Below, piece after piece: positions 18,741 through 26,880 of a stretch of 64,000 nt of DNA (the first letter of the stretch is position 1; each line of letters begins with the position of its first letter). This stretch comes from Natrinema sp. DC36. Its GTDB lineage: Archaea > Halobacteriota > Halobacteria > Halobacteriales > Natrialbaceae. Below the pieces are notes generated by a model. That model saw only the letters and a list, made by a program, of their open reading frames with translations. It had not been told where the DNA came from and searched no databases. A program made the translations under genes and the position numbers. The stretch is taken from contig NZ_CP084472.1 of assembly GCF_020405225.1 (NCBI RefSeq), positions 2,728,001-2,792,000 on the forward strand. The letters are read 5' to 3'.

Positions 18741-20024
18741 ATGTACGACGAACTCATTCAGAGCGGCGATCTGTCGCTCGCCCGGAAATCGGTGCTGCCG
18801 GGAACCGGTTTCTTCCTGCCTGATACGCTCGAGGAGGACCTCGAGGACCAGCAGACCGCAGCCGCCCTCGAGGGAGCCGAGGTCGCGGTCATCGCGGACC
18901 CGGACGCCGACGGGCTTGCCTGCGTCGCGCTCATCCGAGAGGCCTACGACGACGTACAGAACGTGCCCGAGCCCGACGAGGATGCGGCCGAAGATGATGA
19001 CGACGGGAACCGGCCGGAGCCGGTCGCCGACGCGACAGACGACGCCGACGAACAGAACGTCGTCATCGAGGCCGCCGACGCCGAGGAGCCGCTCGAGGAG
19101 CCCGAACCGACGCCCCACGAAGTCGCGCTCATCCCCGCGAGCCCCCACAACGTCGAGGACGCGCTGGCTCGCGTCGCGGAGTACGGCGACGAGGGGATCG
19201 ATATCTTCGTCTGCGACCTGGCGCCGGACCGGTACGAGTACGTCGAGACGGAGCTCGCCGCGGCACTCGAGACCGCCGATAGCGTCGCGTGGTACGACCA
19301 CCACCAGTGGGGCGACGACGTGGCGCAGGCGGTCCGAGACGCCGGCGTCGACCTCGTGGTCGGCGACTCCGACGAGGAGTGTAGCGCCGACGTGGTCTAC
19401 CGCTCGCTCGAGTACGAGTTCGATCCGATGTACGAGGAACTCGCGGCCGTCACCCGGGATCACGACCTCTGGCTGCGCGAGGACACGCGCAGCGACGACC
19501 TCGCCGACTACGCCTACTGGACCGATCCCGCGGAGTACGTCGAGGTCGTCCGCGAGTACGGCGTCGACCTGCCCGAGTGGGTCACCGACTACATCGCCGA
19601 GCGCCGCGTCGAGAAGGAGGCGCTCATCGAACAGGCGGTCGGCCGCGCGGAGCTTCGCGAGATCGGCGGCTACACGGTCGGCATTACCTACGGCCGCTGT
19701 TCGCAAAACGAGGTCGCCGAAGCGATGCGCGAGCAGGGAGCCGACGCCTCGGTGATCGTCAAACCAGCCGGCTCGGCCTCCATTCGGGGCACCGACGAGT
19801 TCGAACTGTGCCACGAGGTCGCGGGGAAGGTCAACGGCGGCGGCCACCCCAAGGCCGCGGGCTGCAAACCCGACATCTACGACGACATGCTGGACTACGC
19901 GAACCACTGGACGACCCGCGGGGCCGTGACGAAACGCGTCATCCTCGACGCGTTCCGAGACGTCGTCGCGGAAGCGGACGAGGATGCCGACGGCGACGCG
20001 GACACGGACGCGAGCGAGGACTGA
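18741..20024 (+). CDS. DHH-family phosphoesterase, RecJ-like
   Basis: This 427-residue protein has the DHH/DHHA1 architecture: motif DPDADG (residues 53-58), later motif YDHHQWGDD, and C-terminal GGGHPKAAGCK of the DHHA1 domain. Such proteins are Mn-dependent phosphoesterases acting on single-stranded nucleic acid or small nucleotides; archaeal RecJ-like proteins can associate with the replicative helicase. A highly acidic insertion (about residues 75-120) separates the first two motifs, and the C-terminus is a run of Asp/Ala/Glu. The specific activity is not assignable. Confidence 0.9.
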   Translation: MYDELIQSGDLSLARKSVLPGTGFFLPDTLEEDLEDQQTAAALEGAEVAVIADPDADGLACVALIREAYDDVQNVPEPDEDAAEDDDDGNRPEPVADATDDADEQNVVIEAADAEEPLEEPEPTPHEVALIPASPHNVEDALARVAEYGDEGIDIFVCDLAPDRYEYVETELAAALETADSVAWYDHHQWGDDVAQAVRDAGVDLVVGDSDEECSADVVYRSLEYEFDPMYEELAAVTRDHDLWLREDTRSDDLADYAYWTDPAEYVEVVREYGVDLPEWVTDYIAERRVEKEALIEQAVGRAELREIGGYTVGITYGRCSQNEVAEAMREQGADASVIVKPAGSASIRGTDEFELCHEVAGKVNGGGHPKAAGCKPDIYDDMLDYANHWTTRGAVTKRVILDAFRDVVAEADEDADGDADTDASED

Positions 20025-20107
20025 TCGGCTCGAGGATCCGTCGAATCGTTTTTGACTCTATCACGGAATTCACGACCGTCAGTGAACGGTCAATAGAGCC
20101 AATCTAT

Positions 20108-20266
20108 GTCTCACTTCGGACTGGTCAACCGGCGTGCGGTGGCGCGCGCTGTCGGCCGACCGAGTAGTAGCGAGGGCGGCCGACGATATTGCGCGAGGGA
20201 TGAGTGAGCGAGTACAACGAGCGAACGAATCGGCTGGGGAGGGCGTGGTGATTCCCCGTTGCCACG
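20108..20266 (-). repeat. extragenic modular repeat, copy B (inverted relative to copy A)
   Basis: Blocks 20228-20266 and 20108-20156 are, on the minus strand, the same two conserved ends as copy A at 14480-14761, in the same order. The core here is 71 nt instead of 194 nt; it has one long-loop hairpin from GTCGGCCG to CGGCCGAC rather than five short-loop hairpins. It fills most of the 20025-20424 gap; I see nothing else there. The two copies face each other about 5.3 kb apart. Confidence 0.7.
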
Positions 20267-20424
20267 GTGGCAGGGCGCTTCTTTCATCGAACTCACTACC
20301 GAGCATCCTGCTCAGAAACAGAAGATAGTGAGCGTCAGTTACCCGCTGTTTCTCGAGGTGGTCCGTCCAGAATCGGTCTCGGCTCGAGCGAACCGAGAGG
20401 AACGCTCGAGCAAACCAATTAAAA

Positions 20425-21120
20425 TCACCCTCGCGATGCGAAGTACCGCATCACCAGCTGCAACACGTGAACGAAGACGCCGGCGACGGCGATGTAGACG
20501 CCGATCGTCTGAAGCGCGACCGACGCGCTGCGCTGGTCGCGCACCTTCCAGATCTCCCAGCCCAGGCGGAGCAGGAAGCCGAGGAAGATGAGGACGAAGC
20601 CGACGAGCAACACCGGCGCGACGAAGGTCCCGATCAGAATCGCGACGATGCCGCCGATGAACGCGTAGTTGGCGTACGATCCCCAGTGCTCGAACGTCTT
20701 CGATCGCGCGTAAACGTAGGCGGAGATGACGGCCGTCAACAGCGCCACGACGACCGCCGTCACGGCGAGGATCGTTAGCTGGGACTCTCGAGGCGCGAAG
20801 CGAAGCACGCCGGCTCCGAAGACCCCGAAGGCCAATTGCAGAATGACCATCCCGACGAACGCGATTCCCATGTCTCCGCCCGTGACGCCACGCTCGGCGA
20901 CTACCTGTCCGGCCATGATGGCCGCGCCGTAGGCGAGCGCGCCGATGATCGGAAACGAGAACAGGTAGTCGTTGACGCTCGCGAGCGGCGTCACCACGAG
21001 GACGTACATCAACGCCACGTTGATCGCCATCAGGGCGCTCGCACCGCCGATCACGCGCGCTTCGCGACTCGAGAGACCGAACCCGCGGCCGGTCTCGTAC
21101 GGGGTTTCGGTCGAGCTCAT
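20425..21120 (-). CDS. multipass membrane protein, possibly Bax-inhibitor-1-like
   Basis: This 231-residue protein has about seven hydrophobic helices beginning near residue 25 (IGGASALMAINVALMYVLVV) and ending with QTIGVYIAVAGVFVHVLQLV. Length and helix number fit the Bax inhibitor-1/YccA group, but I do not see enough signature residues to be sure. It is alone on the minus strand, separated from the repeat copy B by about 160 nt. Confidence 0.78.
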   Translation of the reverse strand: MSSTETPYETGRGFGLSSREARVIGGASALMAINVALMYVLVVTPLASVNDYLFSFPIIGALAYGAAIMAGQVVAERGVTGGDMGIAFVGMVILQLAFGVFGAGVLRFAPRESQLTILAVTAVVVALLTAVISAYVYARSKTFEHWGSYANYAFIGGIVAILIGTFVAPVLLVGFVLIFLGFLLRLGWEIWKVRDQRSASVALQTIGVYIAVAGVFVHVLQLVMRYFASRG

Positions 21121-21211
21121 TACGTCTCACTACGCCGCTGAGCCGCAAAAGACTGCGGCCTACTACTGACTATCCGCGTCTGCCACGTCTGCGGTTCGCC
21201 CTCCGACGTCG

Positions 21212-21646
21212 CTAGCCGTCCGTCTCGCCCACGTTCCATCGATCCGAGAACGCCGTCCCGCACGTACACTGGGCGTAGGCGTGGACGACGTCCCCATCCG
21301 CGTAGATGCCGCCGACCTCCTCGTTTTGCGCCTCGGCGAACGCGAAGACGAACTGAATCTCGTGCTCCTCGTCACCCGCTTCGTCGGGGCAGTGCCCACC
21401 CGTCAGATCGTCGTCGATCTCCCCCTCGGTGCTCATCGCGGACTTGGCGAACTCCATCGCTCCGGTGCCGGTCGCCGCCTGAAAGGCGTTCCGCCCGCGC
21501 TCGCCGTCGATCACGATCAGCGTCCCGTCGTCGACGCGCTCGCCGAACTCCTCGAGGCGCTCGTCCGACACGTAGGACTCTGCCAGGAACAGCGCCACGT
21601 CCTCGAGTCGCTCGCCCGCCAGAAACGCCTCGCGTTGGTCACTCAT
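21212..21646 (-). CDS. DUF5807-like acidic protein
   Basis: This 144-residue soluble acidic protein starts MSDQREAFLAGERLEDVALF. It has a GGHCPDEAGDEEHEIQFVFA segment and a C-terminal AYAQCTCGTAFSDRW with Cys-x-Cys. From memory it matches the conserved haloarchaeal DUF5807 family, whose function is unknown. The three cysteines could bind a metal. It lies upstream of the archaellum block on the minus strand, separated from the next gene by 255 nt. Confidence 0.82.
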   Translation of the reverse strand: MSDQREAFLAGERLEDVALFLAESYVSDERLEEFGERVDDGTLIVIDGERGRNAFQAATGTGAMEFAKSAMSTEGEIDDDLTGGHCPDEAGDEEHEIQFVFAFAEAQNEEVGGIYADGDVVHAYAQCTCGTAFSDRWNVGETDG

Positions 21647-21901
21647 GGTGTCGGATTCACGCTCGAGGTGGAAAAAGGGAGGTATTCGGATTTCCGGCCG
21701 GGCTCGAGGGCGTCGACCGGGGCTCCAGTCGTCACTGGGGGTATTGATCCGGATAAAAATGTACCGCCGCGGTACTCCCTGACAGCGGACTCGCGACCTG
21801 TCGTTCGCGAGTGATTCGACGGGCGATCGAAGCCGCTGAAACGATGCGCCCGGTTGCGACGGCCGCGTCCGGGACGCGTCGTTTCAGTGGCCTCGAAGGT
21901 C

Positions 21902-22351
21902 TCAGACCTCGAGATCTGACGCGGCCAGCATGACCTGCAGCGCCTCGCTGGGCGACATGTCGTCGTCGAGCTGGCCGGCATACCATGTCAGTAGGTCCAC
22001 GAACACATCGCGGACGTCGTGTGACGCCGCGCTGTAGTGTGCGACCACCCCGTCAGTTTTCAGCGTGATGTCGACCCCGTGCGGTTCGGGCGCGTCGGCG
22101 AGTGTGTGATCGCGTGCGTGTGTGCGATCGTGATCGTCGCGCTCGCTGCGAGCGTCCCCTGCGGGCCCGTCGCCCGCCGGTAGTGCGTCCGCGACCTCGC
22201 TGGCCGCCGACATCGCCGCGCGGTTCGAACCGGACCCCTCCGATCGAACGAGATAGCGGTTCTCGCCCAACTCGTCGACGTGATCGTCGTCTAACTGTAG
22301 CTCGTCGGGGGAGAGAACGCCGTCGTCTTGCTCGAGCGGATCGGAGGTCAT
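21902..22351 (-). CDS. archaellin-operon accessory protein (resembles DUF7500)
   Basis: This 149-residue acidic protein has an N-terminal block DDGVLSPDELQLDDDHVDEL, a disordered Asp/Arg/His-rich middle and a conserved C-terminal helix region (GVDITLKTDGVVAHYSA, DLLTWYAGQLDDDMSPSEAL). It lies 25 nt downstream of the second archaellin gene on the same strand, so it is probably cotranscribed. It resembles a haloarchaeal family found near archaellum genes; the DUF name is from memory. Role in motility is inferred from position only. Confidence 0.75.
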   Translation of the reverse strand: MTSDPLEQDDGVLSPDELQLDDDHVDELGENRYLVRSEGSGSNRAAMSAASEVADALPAGDGPAGDARSERDDHDRTHARDHTLADAPEPHGVDITLKTDGVVAHYSAASHDVRDVFVDLLTWYAGQLDDDMSPSEALQVMLAASDLEV

Positions 22352-22376
22352 TGTATATCAGTCGTAAGTGAGGTGA

Positions 22377-23030
22377 TTAGACCTCGACGATGCTCTTGTC
22401 ACCGAATGTGTTCGGTAAACTCACACCGTAGGTGTACTGCGCACCGGACTGGTCGATGAGTTTGATCGTCACACTCTCACCAGCGGGAAGTCCAACAGGT
22501 TGACCAGTACCACTACTATCTTCCACGTTATCTTCAATCGCGCCAGTGTCGATTTCTAGCTTGACTCGCTCTTCAGTGTTGGTAAGCGATTCATTAGAGC
22601 TATCAGTGATTGAATGTGTGGTGAAGTTTTCAGCGTTAGCGCCCGAAACACTGCCGTCATCGTACGTGAGTGAGACGTCCTCCTTATTACTCGTGTACTG
22701 GACGGTCATCGATGTAAGATCGATTGCTTCAGATCCAGCAGACTTCTTGATTGTCATATTAACTGTATCGACGTAGGAGTTATTAAGTGCGTCTTCGCCT
22801 GAGGCGCCTTCATACACAGCACCAACAGCGTGAATGACATCGATCTGATTCGCGACCTCCTGTTGAGTCTCGGAGCCAGTGTCAGATGCCTGACTTTGCA
22901 AAACACCAGCCGTGTTAATCAGCACCCCTGCTGCGATCGCTGCGACGAGAACCATAGCGATGAAGACAATTAGCGTACCGATACCAACCTGACCGCGAGT
23001 GTCATCGTCGACCTGAAGTCGTTCGAACAT
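22377..23030 (-). CDS. arlA: archaellin (archaellum filament subunit), second gene
   Basis: This 217-residue preprotein has a type-IV-pilin-like (class III) signal: short charged leader [14 protein letters not shown], with expected cleavage before the hydrophobic [18 protein letters not shown] helix. The C-terminal half is a beta-rich outer domain. Potential N-glycosylation sequons include NNS, NMT, NFT and NES. N- and C-termini are nearly identical to the archaellin encoded just upstream (3-nt gap). GC content is lower than in surrounding genes, as is common for archaellins. The filament is assembled outside the cell by ArlI/ArlJ after prepilin peptidase processing; no peptidase gene is in the window. 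Confidence 0.95.
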   Translation of the reverse strand: MFERLQVDDDTRGQVGIGTLIVFIAMVLVAAIAAGVLINTAGVLQSQASDTGSETQQEVANQIDVIHAVGAVYEGASGEDALNNSYVDTVNMTIKKSAGSEAIDLTSMTVQYTSNKEDVSLTYDDGSVSGANAENFTTHSITDSSNESLTNTEERVKLEIDTGAIEDNVEDSSGTGQPVGLPAGESVTIKLIDQSGAQYTYGVSLPNTFGDKSIVEV

Positions 23031-23033
23031 CGA

Positions 23034-23654
23034 TTAGACCTCCACCACTTCTTTATCTCCAAAGGTGTTCGGAATACTCACACCGTAGGTGTATTGCGCA
23101 CCGGACTGGTCGATGAGTTTGAGTGTTGCGCTGTCTCCACCGTCAAGCCCGTCACCGCCTTCGATATCAGCTGTATCGATGGTGAGTCTGATACGATGTT
23201 CAGTATTGGTCAACGACTCGTCGTCGTAGCCATTGATTTTGGACGTGGTGAAATTCCCAGCATCCGCTGAATCTAATACTTTCTCGCTTGCAGTCGTATC
23301 TGTCTGGTTGTACGTTAGTGCAACATCGGTGTCGTCACTCGTGTACTGAACCGTCATCGAGGTGATGTCGATCGCATCGGATCCTGCCGACTTCTTGATA
23401 GTCAGATTCAAGTGATCGACAGCATCGTTAGCCGAAACGTTACCGACTGCGTGAACCACGTCGATCTGGTTTGCGACCTCCTGCTGGGTCTCGGAGCCAG
23501 TATTGGACGCCTGACTCTGCAAAACACCAGCCGTGTTAATCAGTACTCCTGCTGCAATCGCCGCGACCAGGACCATCGCGATAAACACGATGAGCGTCCC
23601 GATCCCGACCTGACCGCGGTCGTCGTTATCGTAGTCTGTTATTGCTTCGAACAT
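23034..23654 (-). CDS. arlA: archaellin (archaellum filament subunit), first gene
   Basis: This 206-residue archaellin has a leader ending DDRGQ, then the [18 protein letters not shown] helix. Sequons NLT, NQT and NFT suit the N-glycosylation known for haloarchaeal archaellins. It leads the leftward operon 23034-22377-21902. No clear TATA box sits close to the ATG; AT-rich DNA around 23870-23900 could hold a distant promoter with a leader of about 200 nt. The middle domain differs from its paralogue while both ends are conserved, so filament composition could vary. Confidence 0.95.
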   Translation of the reverse strand: MFEAITDYDNDDRGQVGIGTLIVFIAMVLVAAIAAGVLINTAGVLQSQASNTGSETQQEVANQIDVVHAVGNVSANDAVDHLNLTIKKSAGSDAIDITSMTVQYTSDDTDVALTYNQTDTTASEKVLDSADAGNFTTSKINGYDDESLTNTEHRIRLTIDTADIEGGDGLDGGDSATLKLIDQSGAQYTYGVSIPNTFGDKEVVEV

Positions 23655-23995
23655 TATGTGTACACCCTGCGTGCCGTCCTCGTCCGCATCGTGTCATCGT
23701 CATCGCGACACGAGCCGTCCGCGCGGACACCATCTGCCAGCTCGACGGGCCGAGCCCGTCGCTCCCACCGCGAGACTGACGACGGAACACAATCGGTGTC
23801 CCGTCGAAGGCAGACGTGTGACGAGGTCGTTGGCATCACAGATTCTGGGGATGTACCCCGGCGAAGACAACGAATAGATAGACTATCAAGCTCTGTATCA
23901 CTTCAGTCGACGTATCGAAACTCGACTCACGACTCGAAACGCGGGACGAACTCGAGCGTACACCTTTAGGACCGCCCTCGCTACTGGGGAGTAGT

Positions 23996-24070
23996 ATGAC
24001 CGTATCGTCCGACGGAGAAGACCGCTTCCGCCGGCAGGTAACGAGCCGAGTGACGGGCTCGCGGAGCTAA
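23996..24070 (+). CDS. possible 24-residue upstream peptide of arlCE
   Basis: An ATG at 23996 opens a 24-codon frame (MTVSSDGEDRFRRQVTSRVT, then GSRS) ending in TAA at 24068-24070, one nucleotide before the arlCE ATG at 24072. A CTTTAGG element lies about 30 nt before the ATG, the usual distance for a leaderless haloarchaeal start. This would make it the first frame on the archaellum mRNA, with translation coupled to arlCE. It could equally be an untranslated leader; there is no homology support. Confidence 0.35.
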   Translation: MTVSSDGEDRFRRQVTSRVTGSRS

Positions 24071-24071
24071 G

Positions 24072-25193
24072 ATGGATTTCGGACTCGCCTCCCTGCGGAG
24101 CCTCATCGAAGACTTCCTCAGCGACAGCGGCGGCCGTCGGGGACGCGAGCGCGAGCAACAACGCCAACAGCGTGACGGCGACACCGACGACGCTGGAGGG
24201 GCGACCGCGCAAGCGGGAGGCGATTCCGACGCGGAATCAACGGACGACGAGGAACCGAGCGAGTCCGACGGCGGCGAGAAACGCGGCGGCGGACTGTTCG
24301 GTCGCGGGAAGGGCTCGAGCGGCGACGACGAGGATCTCGACGACCTCTTCTATCGGATCGAGGAACTCGAGGAGGAACTCGAGAACAAGGAGTCGACGCT
24401 GGGGACGGTCCAGGACTCCCAGCAACAGGTTGCGGACCAGGTCGAGGAGATGAACGAGACGGTTCGTCAACTGCTCGGCGTGTACGATATGTTGACCGAC
24501 GACGTGAACCCGTTTACCGGCGCTGGCGAGGAGCGAAAGGGGTTCGGCGTCTTCGGCGAGGACGAGGCGACGACCGACGGCGGAAGCGATTCGATGGCCG
24601 GACTCCGGGCCGAAATGGACTCGTCGGGGCGCGAGGAAACGGTCTCCTTCGACGACCTCAAGGGAGTCATCGAGGATGCGGCGGCGGCCCAGTCCGATGG
24701 TGCCGACGAGACCGGCGGTGAGACGATCACGTTCGACGAGGACGAGGGCGACGACGATACGCGGGTCGAAGTACAGGCGACCGAGAGCGTCGACGAGCCT
24801 GATTCGGAACTGGGTGCGGACGCCGACGGGGCGGACGCGGATGGGGCAGTCGACGACGACTCGGACGTCACCCTCGAGTCGCTCGCGGACACGTACGCGA
24901 CGGATATCATCGTCCTCGAGTGGCTGACCGAACTGGTCCGGACGGCCGGGCCGGCGGCGACGCTGCGTGCGATTTCGTACTACGCCGAGATCGGCTGGAT
25001 CGACGACGAGGTCAAAGACCACCTCGAGGCGATGTTGAGCGGCCCCGACCTCGACATTCACGTCGACCCGGAGATGACGCCGGAGGAACTGACCGCCGAG
25101 GATCACGCCGATAGCTACACGTACATCATGAAGCTCCAGGAGATCCACGAGACGAAACGGGAAGTCGGCCCGGATACCGGACGGGGGCAGTAG
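24072..25193 (+). CDS. arlCE: ArlCE (FlaCE) fusion, archaellum cytosolic ring component
   Basis: This 373-residue protein has a disordered acidic/Gln-rich N-terminus, a coiled-coil FlaC-like section (about residues 95-150, DDLFYRIEELEEELENKEST and QVADQVEEMNETVRQLLGVY), another acidic linker, and a C-terminal FlaD/E domain (about 270-355, IIVLEWLTELVRTAGPAATL and ISYYAEIGWID). Haloarchaeal ArlCE and ArlD link the chemotaxis adaptor CheF/CheY to the motor. First full-length gene of the rightward arl operon; divergent from the archaellins over 417 nt, in which I see only promoters and the small frame above. Confidence 0.92.
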   Translation: MDFGLASLRSLIEDFLSDSGGRRGREREQQRQQRDGDTDDAGGATAQAGGDSDAESTDDEEPSESDGGEKRGGGLFGRGKGSSGDDEDLDDLFYRIEELEEELENKESTLGTVQDSQQQVADQVEEMNETVRQLLGVYDMLTDDVNPFTGAGEERKGFGVFGEDEATTDGGSDSMAGLRAEMDSSGREETVSFDDLKGVIEDAAAAQSDGADETGGETITFDEDEGDDDTRVEVQATESVDEPDSELGADADGADADGAVDDDSDVTLESLADTYATDIIVLEWLTELVRTAGPAATLRAISYYAEIGWIDDEVKDHLEAMLSGPDLDIHVDPEMTPEELTAEDHADSYTYIMKLQEIHETKREVGPDTGRGQ

Positions 25194-25231
25194 CCATGCG
25201 CCGGGGCACCGAGGGAGGACGGTGATCGCGC

Positions 25232-25681
25232 GTGGGGTTCAGTACCAGTGGCGCGACGGCGATCATCTTCGTCGGCGTGCTGGTCGCCGCGGGGATCGCC
25301 TATCCGGTCTTTCACTCGGCACAGGAGGAGCGACGGACGGCGATTCAGGACCGCGACGATCGGACGCTGTCGATGCGAAACACGGCGATCGCGGTCGACT
25401 CGTGGAGCTACAACGAGAGCGGCACAAACGACTTTACCATGAGCGTGAACAACACCGGCTCGACGACGCTCTCGGTCACCGAGACGGATCTGCTGGTCGA
25501 CGGCGTCTACCAGACGCGGGACTCGTACACCACGAGCGTCGAGAGCAGCGCCGAACGCGAGCTGTGGCAACCCGGCGAGACGCTGCACGTGACGGTAGCC
25601 AACAGGACGCCCGAACCGGACAGGGTGAAACTGGTAACCGAACACGGGATCGCCGAGACGGTAACGGAGGTCGGAGGGTGA
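25232..25681 (+). CDS. arlF: ArlF (FlaF), archaellum stator-type protein
   Basis: This 149-residue protein has a single N-terminal membrane helix (ATAIIFVGVLVAAGIAYPVF, residues 8-27) and an extracellular beta-sandwich domain, as expected for FlaF, which anchors the motor to the S-layer. It starts with GTG at 25232; no ATG precedes the helix. A purine-rich GAGGGAGGA lies just upstream at about 25211. It is followed after 3 nt by arlG. Confidence 0.92.
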   Translation: MGFSTSGATAIIFVGVLVAAGIAYPVFHSAQEERRTAIQDRDDRTLSMRNTAIAVDSWSYNESGTNDFTMSVNNTGSTTLSVTETDLLVDGVYQTRDSYTTSVESSAERELWQPGETLHVTVANRTPEPDRVKLVTEHGIAETVTEVGG

Positions 25682-25684
25682 GCC

Positions 25685-26155
25685 ATGGCCGGTGACTCCG
25701 TTTCGACGCTGATCCTGTTCATCGCCGCGATGTTGGTCGCCGCCGGCGTCGCCGGCACGCTGGTGACCAACGTCAACGACCTGAGTAATTCGGTCGACAG
25801 TCAGAGCGGCGACATGACGGACAAGATCGATACCGACATCGAGATCATTAGCGATCCGGGGAGCGACGCGGTGTACAACTCGAGCGGTGCGGAGAACGTC
25901 ACGCTCCTCGTGAAAAACACCGGCCGAAAGACGCTCACGGCCGACAGCACCGAACTCGACGTGCTGGTCGACGGCTCGTACGTCTCGAACGACGCGTTCA
26001 CGGTCACGGTACGGGACGGCGGCGGCCCCTGGCGGGACGGAACGGTCGCCGAACTCGAGATAGCTCTCGAGCAGCCGTTCGATCCGGAGACGGAACACCG
26101 GATCAGCGTGACCGTCAACGGTGCGGAGGAGGTGTTCGAATTCTACGTCCCATGA
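25685..26155 (+). CDS. arlG: ArlG (FlaG), archaellum stator-type protein
   Basis: This 156-residue protein has an N-terminal membrane helix (TLILFIAAMLVAAGVAGTLV, residues 7-26) followed by an extracellular beta-rich domain with ENVTLLVKNTGRKTLTADST. It pairs with ArlF in the external part of the motor. Its stop overlaps the arlH start by 4 nt (ATGA), implying translational coupling. Confidence 0.93.
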   Translation: MAGDSVSTLILFIAAMLVAAGVAGTLVTNVNDLSNSVDSQSGDMTDKIDTDIEIISDPGSDAVYNSSGAENVTLLVKNTGRKTLTADSTELDVLVDGSYVSNDAFTVTVRDGGGPWRDGTVAELEIALEQPFDPETEHRISVTVNGAEEVFEFYVP

Positions 26156-26880
26156 CAGACTACTATTCCATCGGACTGACCGATCAAGATCGGGTAAACA
26201 CCGCCATCGGGGGCGGGATTCCAGCCGGGAGCATCATGCTCATCGAAGGCCAAGACGGCGCGGGCAAGAGCGCCCTCTCCCAGCGCTTTTCCTACGGGAT
26301 CGCCTCCGAGGACGTCTACGTCACCTACATCTCGACGGAACTCGAGTCCTGGGAGTTCGTCCAGCAGATGCACTCGCTGTCCTACGACGTGGTCGATCTG
26401 CTGTTGGACGAACAGTTGCTGTTCTTGCACGCGAACATCGACACGCACGACGAGGGCCGGAAACGCCAGCTCCTCGCGCGACTCGCGAGCGCGGAGACGC
26501 TCTGGAAGGCCGACGTCGTCTTCGTCGATACCCTCTCGGCGCTGTTGCGGAACGATCCCAACTACGAGGGCGTCATCGAAGCGGGGGACGAGGACCACGT
26601 CATTCAACGGCTCGTCACGTTCCTGCGCCAGATGACGATGAAGGACAAATCGGTCGTGCTGACGGTCGATCCGACGAGCGTCCGTGACGACGCGTTGCGA
26701 CCGCTGCGGAACATGGCCGACATCTACTTTCAGATCGAGACGAACACGGTCGGTCAGGAGATCAGACGAAAGGTTCTGGTCCGGCGGTTTCAGAACATGA
26801 AGAGTCCGGTCGACGACTCCATCGGGTTCACCGTCCAACAGGGACGGGGGATCTCGATCGTCAGCAGAACGGTGGCCTAA
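26152..26880 (+). CDS. arlH: ArlH (FlaH), KaiC-like ATP-binding motor protein
   Basis: This 242-residue RecA/KaiC-like protein has Walker A GQDGAGKS (residues 33-40) and Walker B VVFVDTLSAL near residue 121. ArlH binds ATP and forms a ring with ArlI and ArlCE/D at the base of the archaellum. Normal length. It overlaps arlG by 4 nt and abuts arlI directly. Confidence 0.95.
   Translation: MTDYYSIGLTDQDRVNTAIGGGIPAGSIMLIEGQDGAGKSALSQRFSYGIASEDVYVTYISTELESWEFVQQMHSLSYDVVDLLLDEQLLFLHANIDTHDEGRKRQLLARLASAETLWKADVVFVDTLSALLRNDPNYEGVIEAGDEDHVIQRLVTFLRQMTMKDKSVVLTVDPTSVRDDALRPLRNMADIYFQIETNTVGQEIRRKVLVRRFQNMKSPVDDSIGFTVQQGRGISIVSRTVA

Noticed and set aside
23656-23877. 73-codon frame in the archaellin-arlCE gap
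   Set aside because: Arg/Pro/Ser-rich translation with no halophilic acidity and no homology; likely part of the regulatory gap.
25196-25225. 9-codon frame between arlCE and arlF
   Set aside because: Too short and Arg/Gly-rich; it is more simply the purine-rich leader before the arlF GTG.
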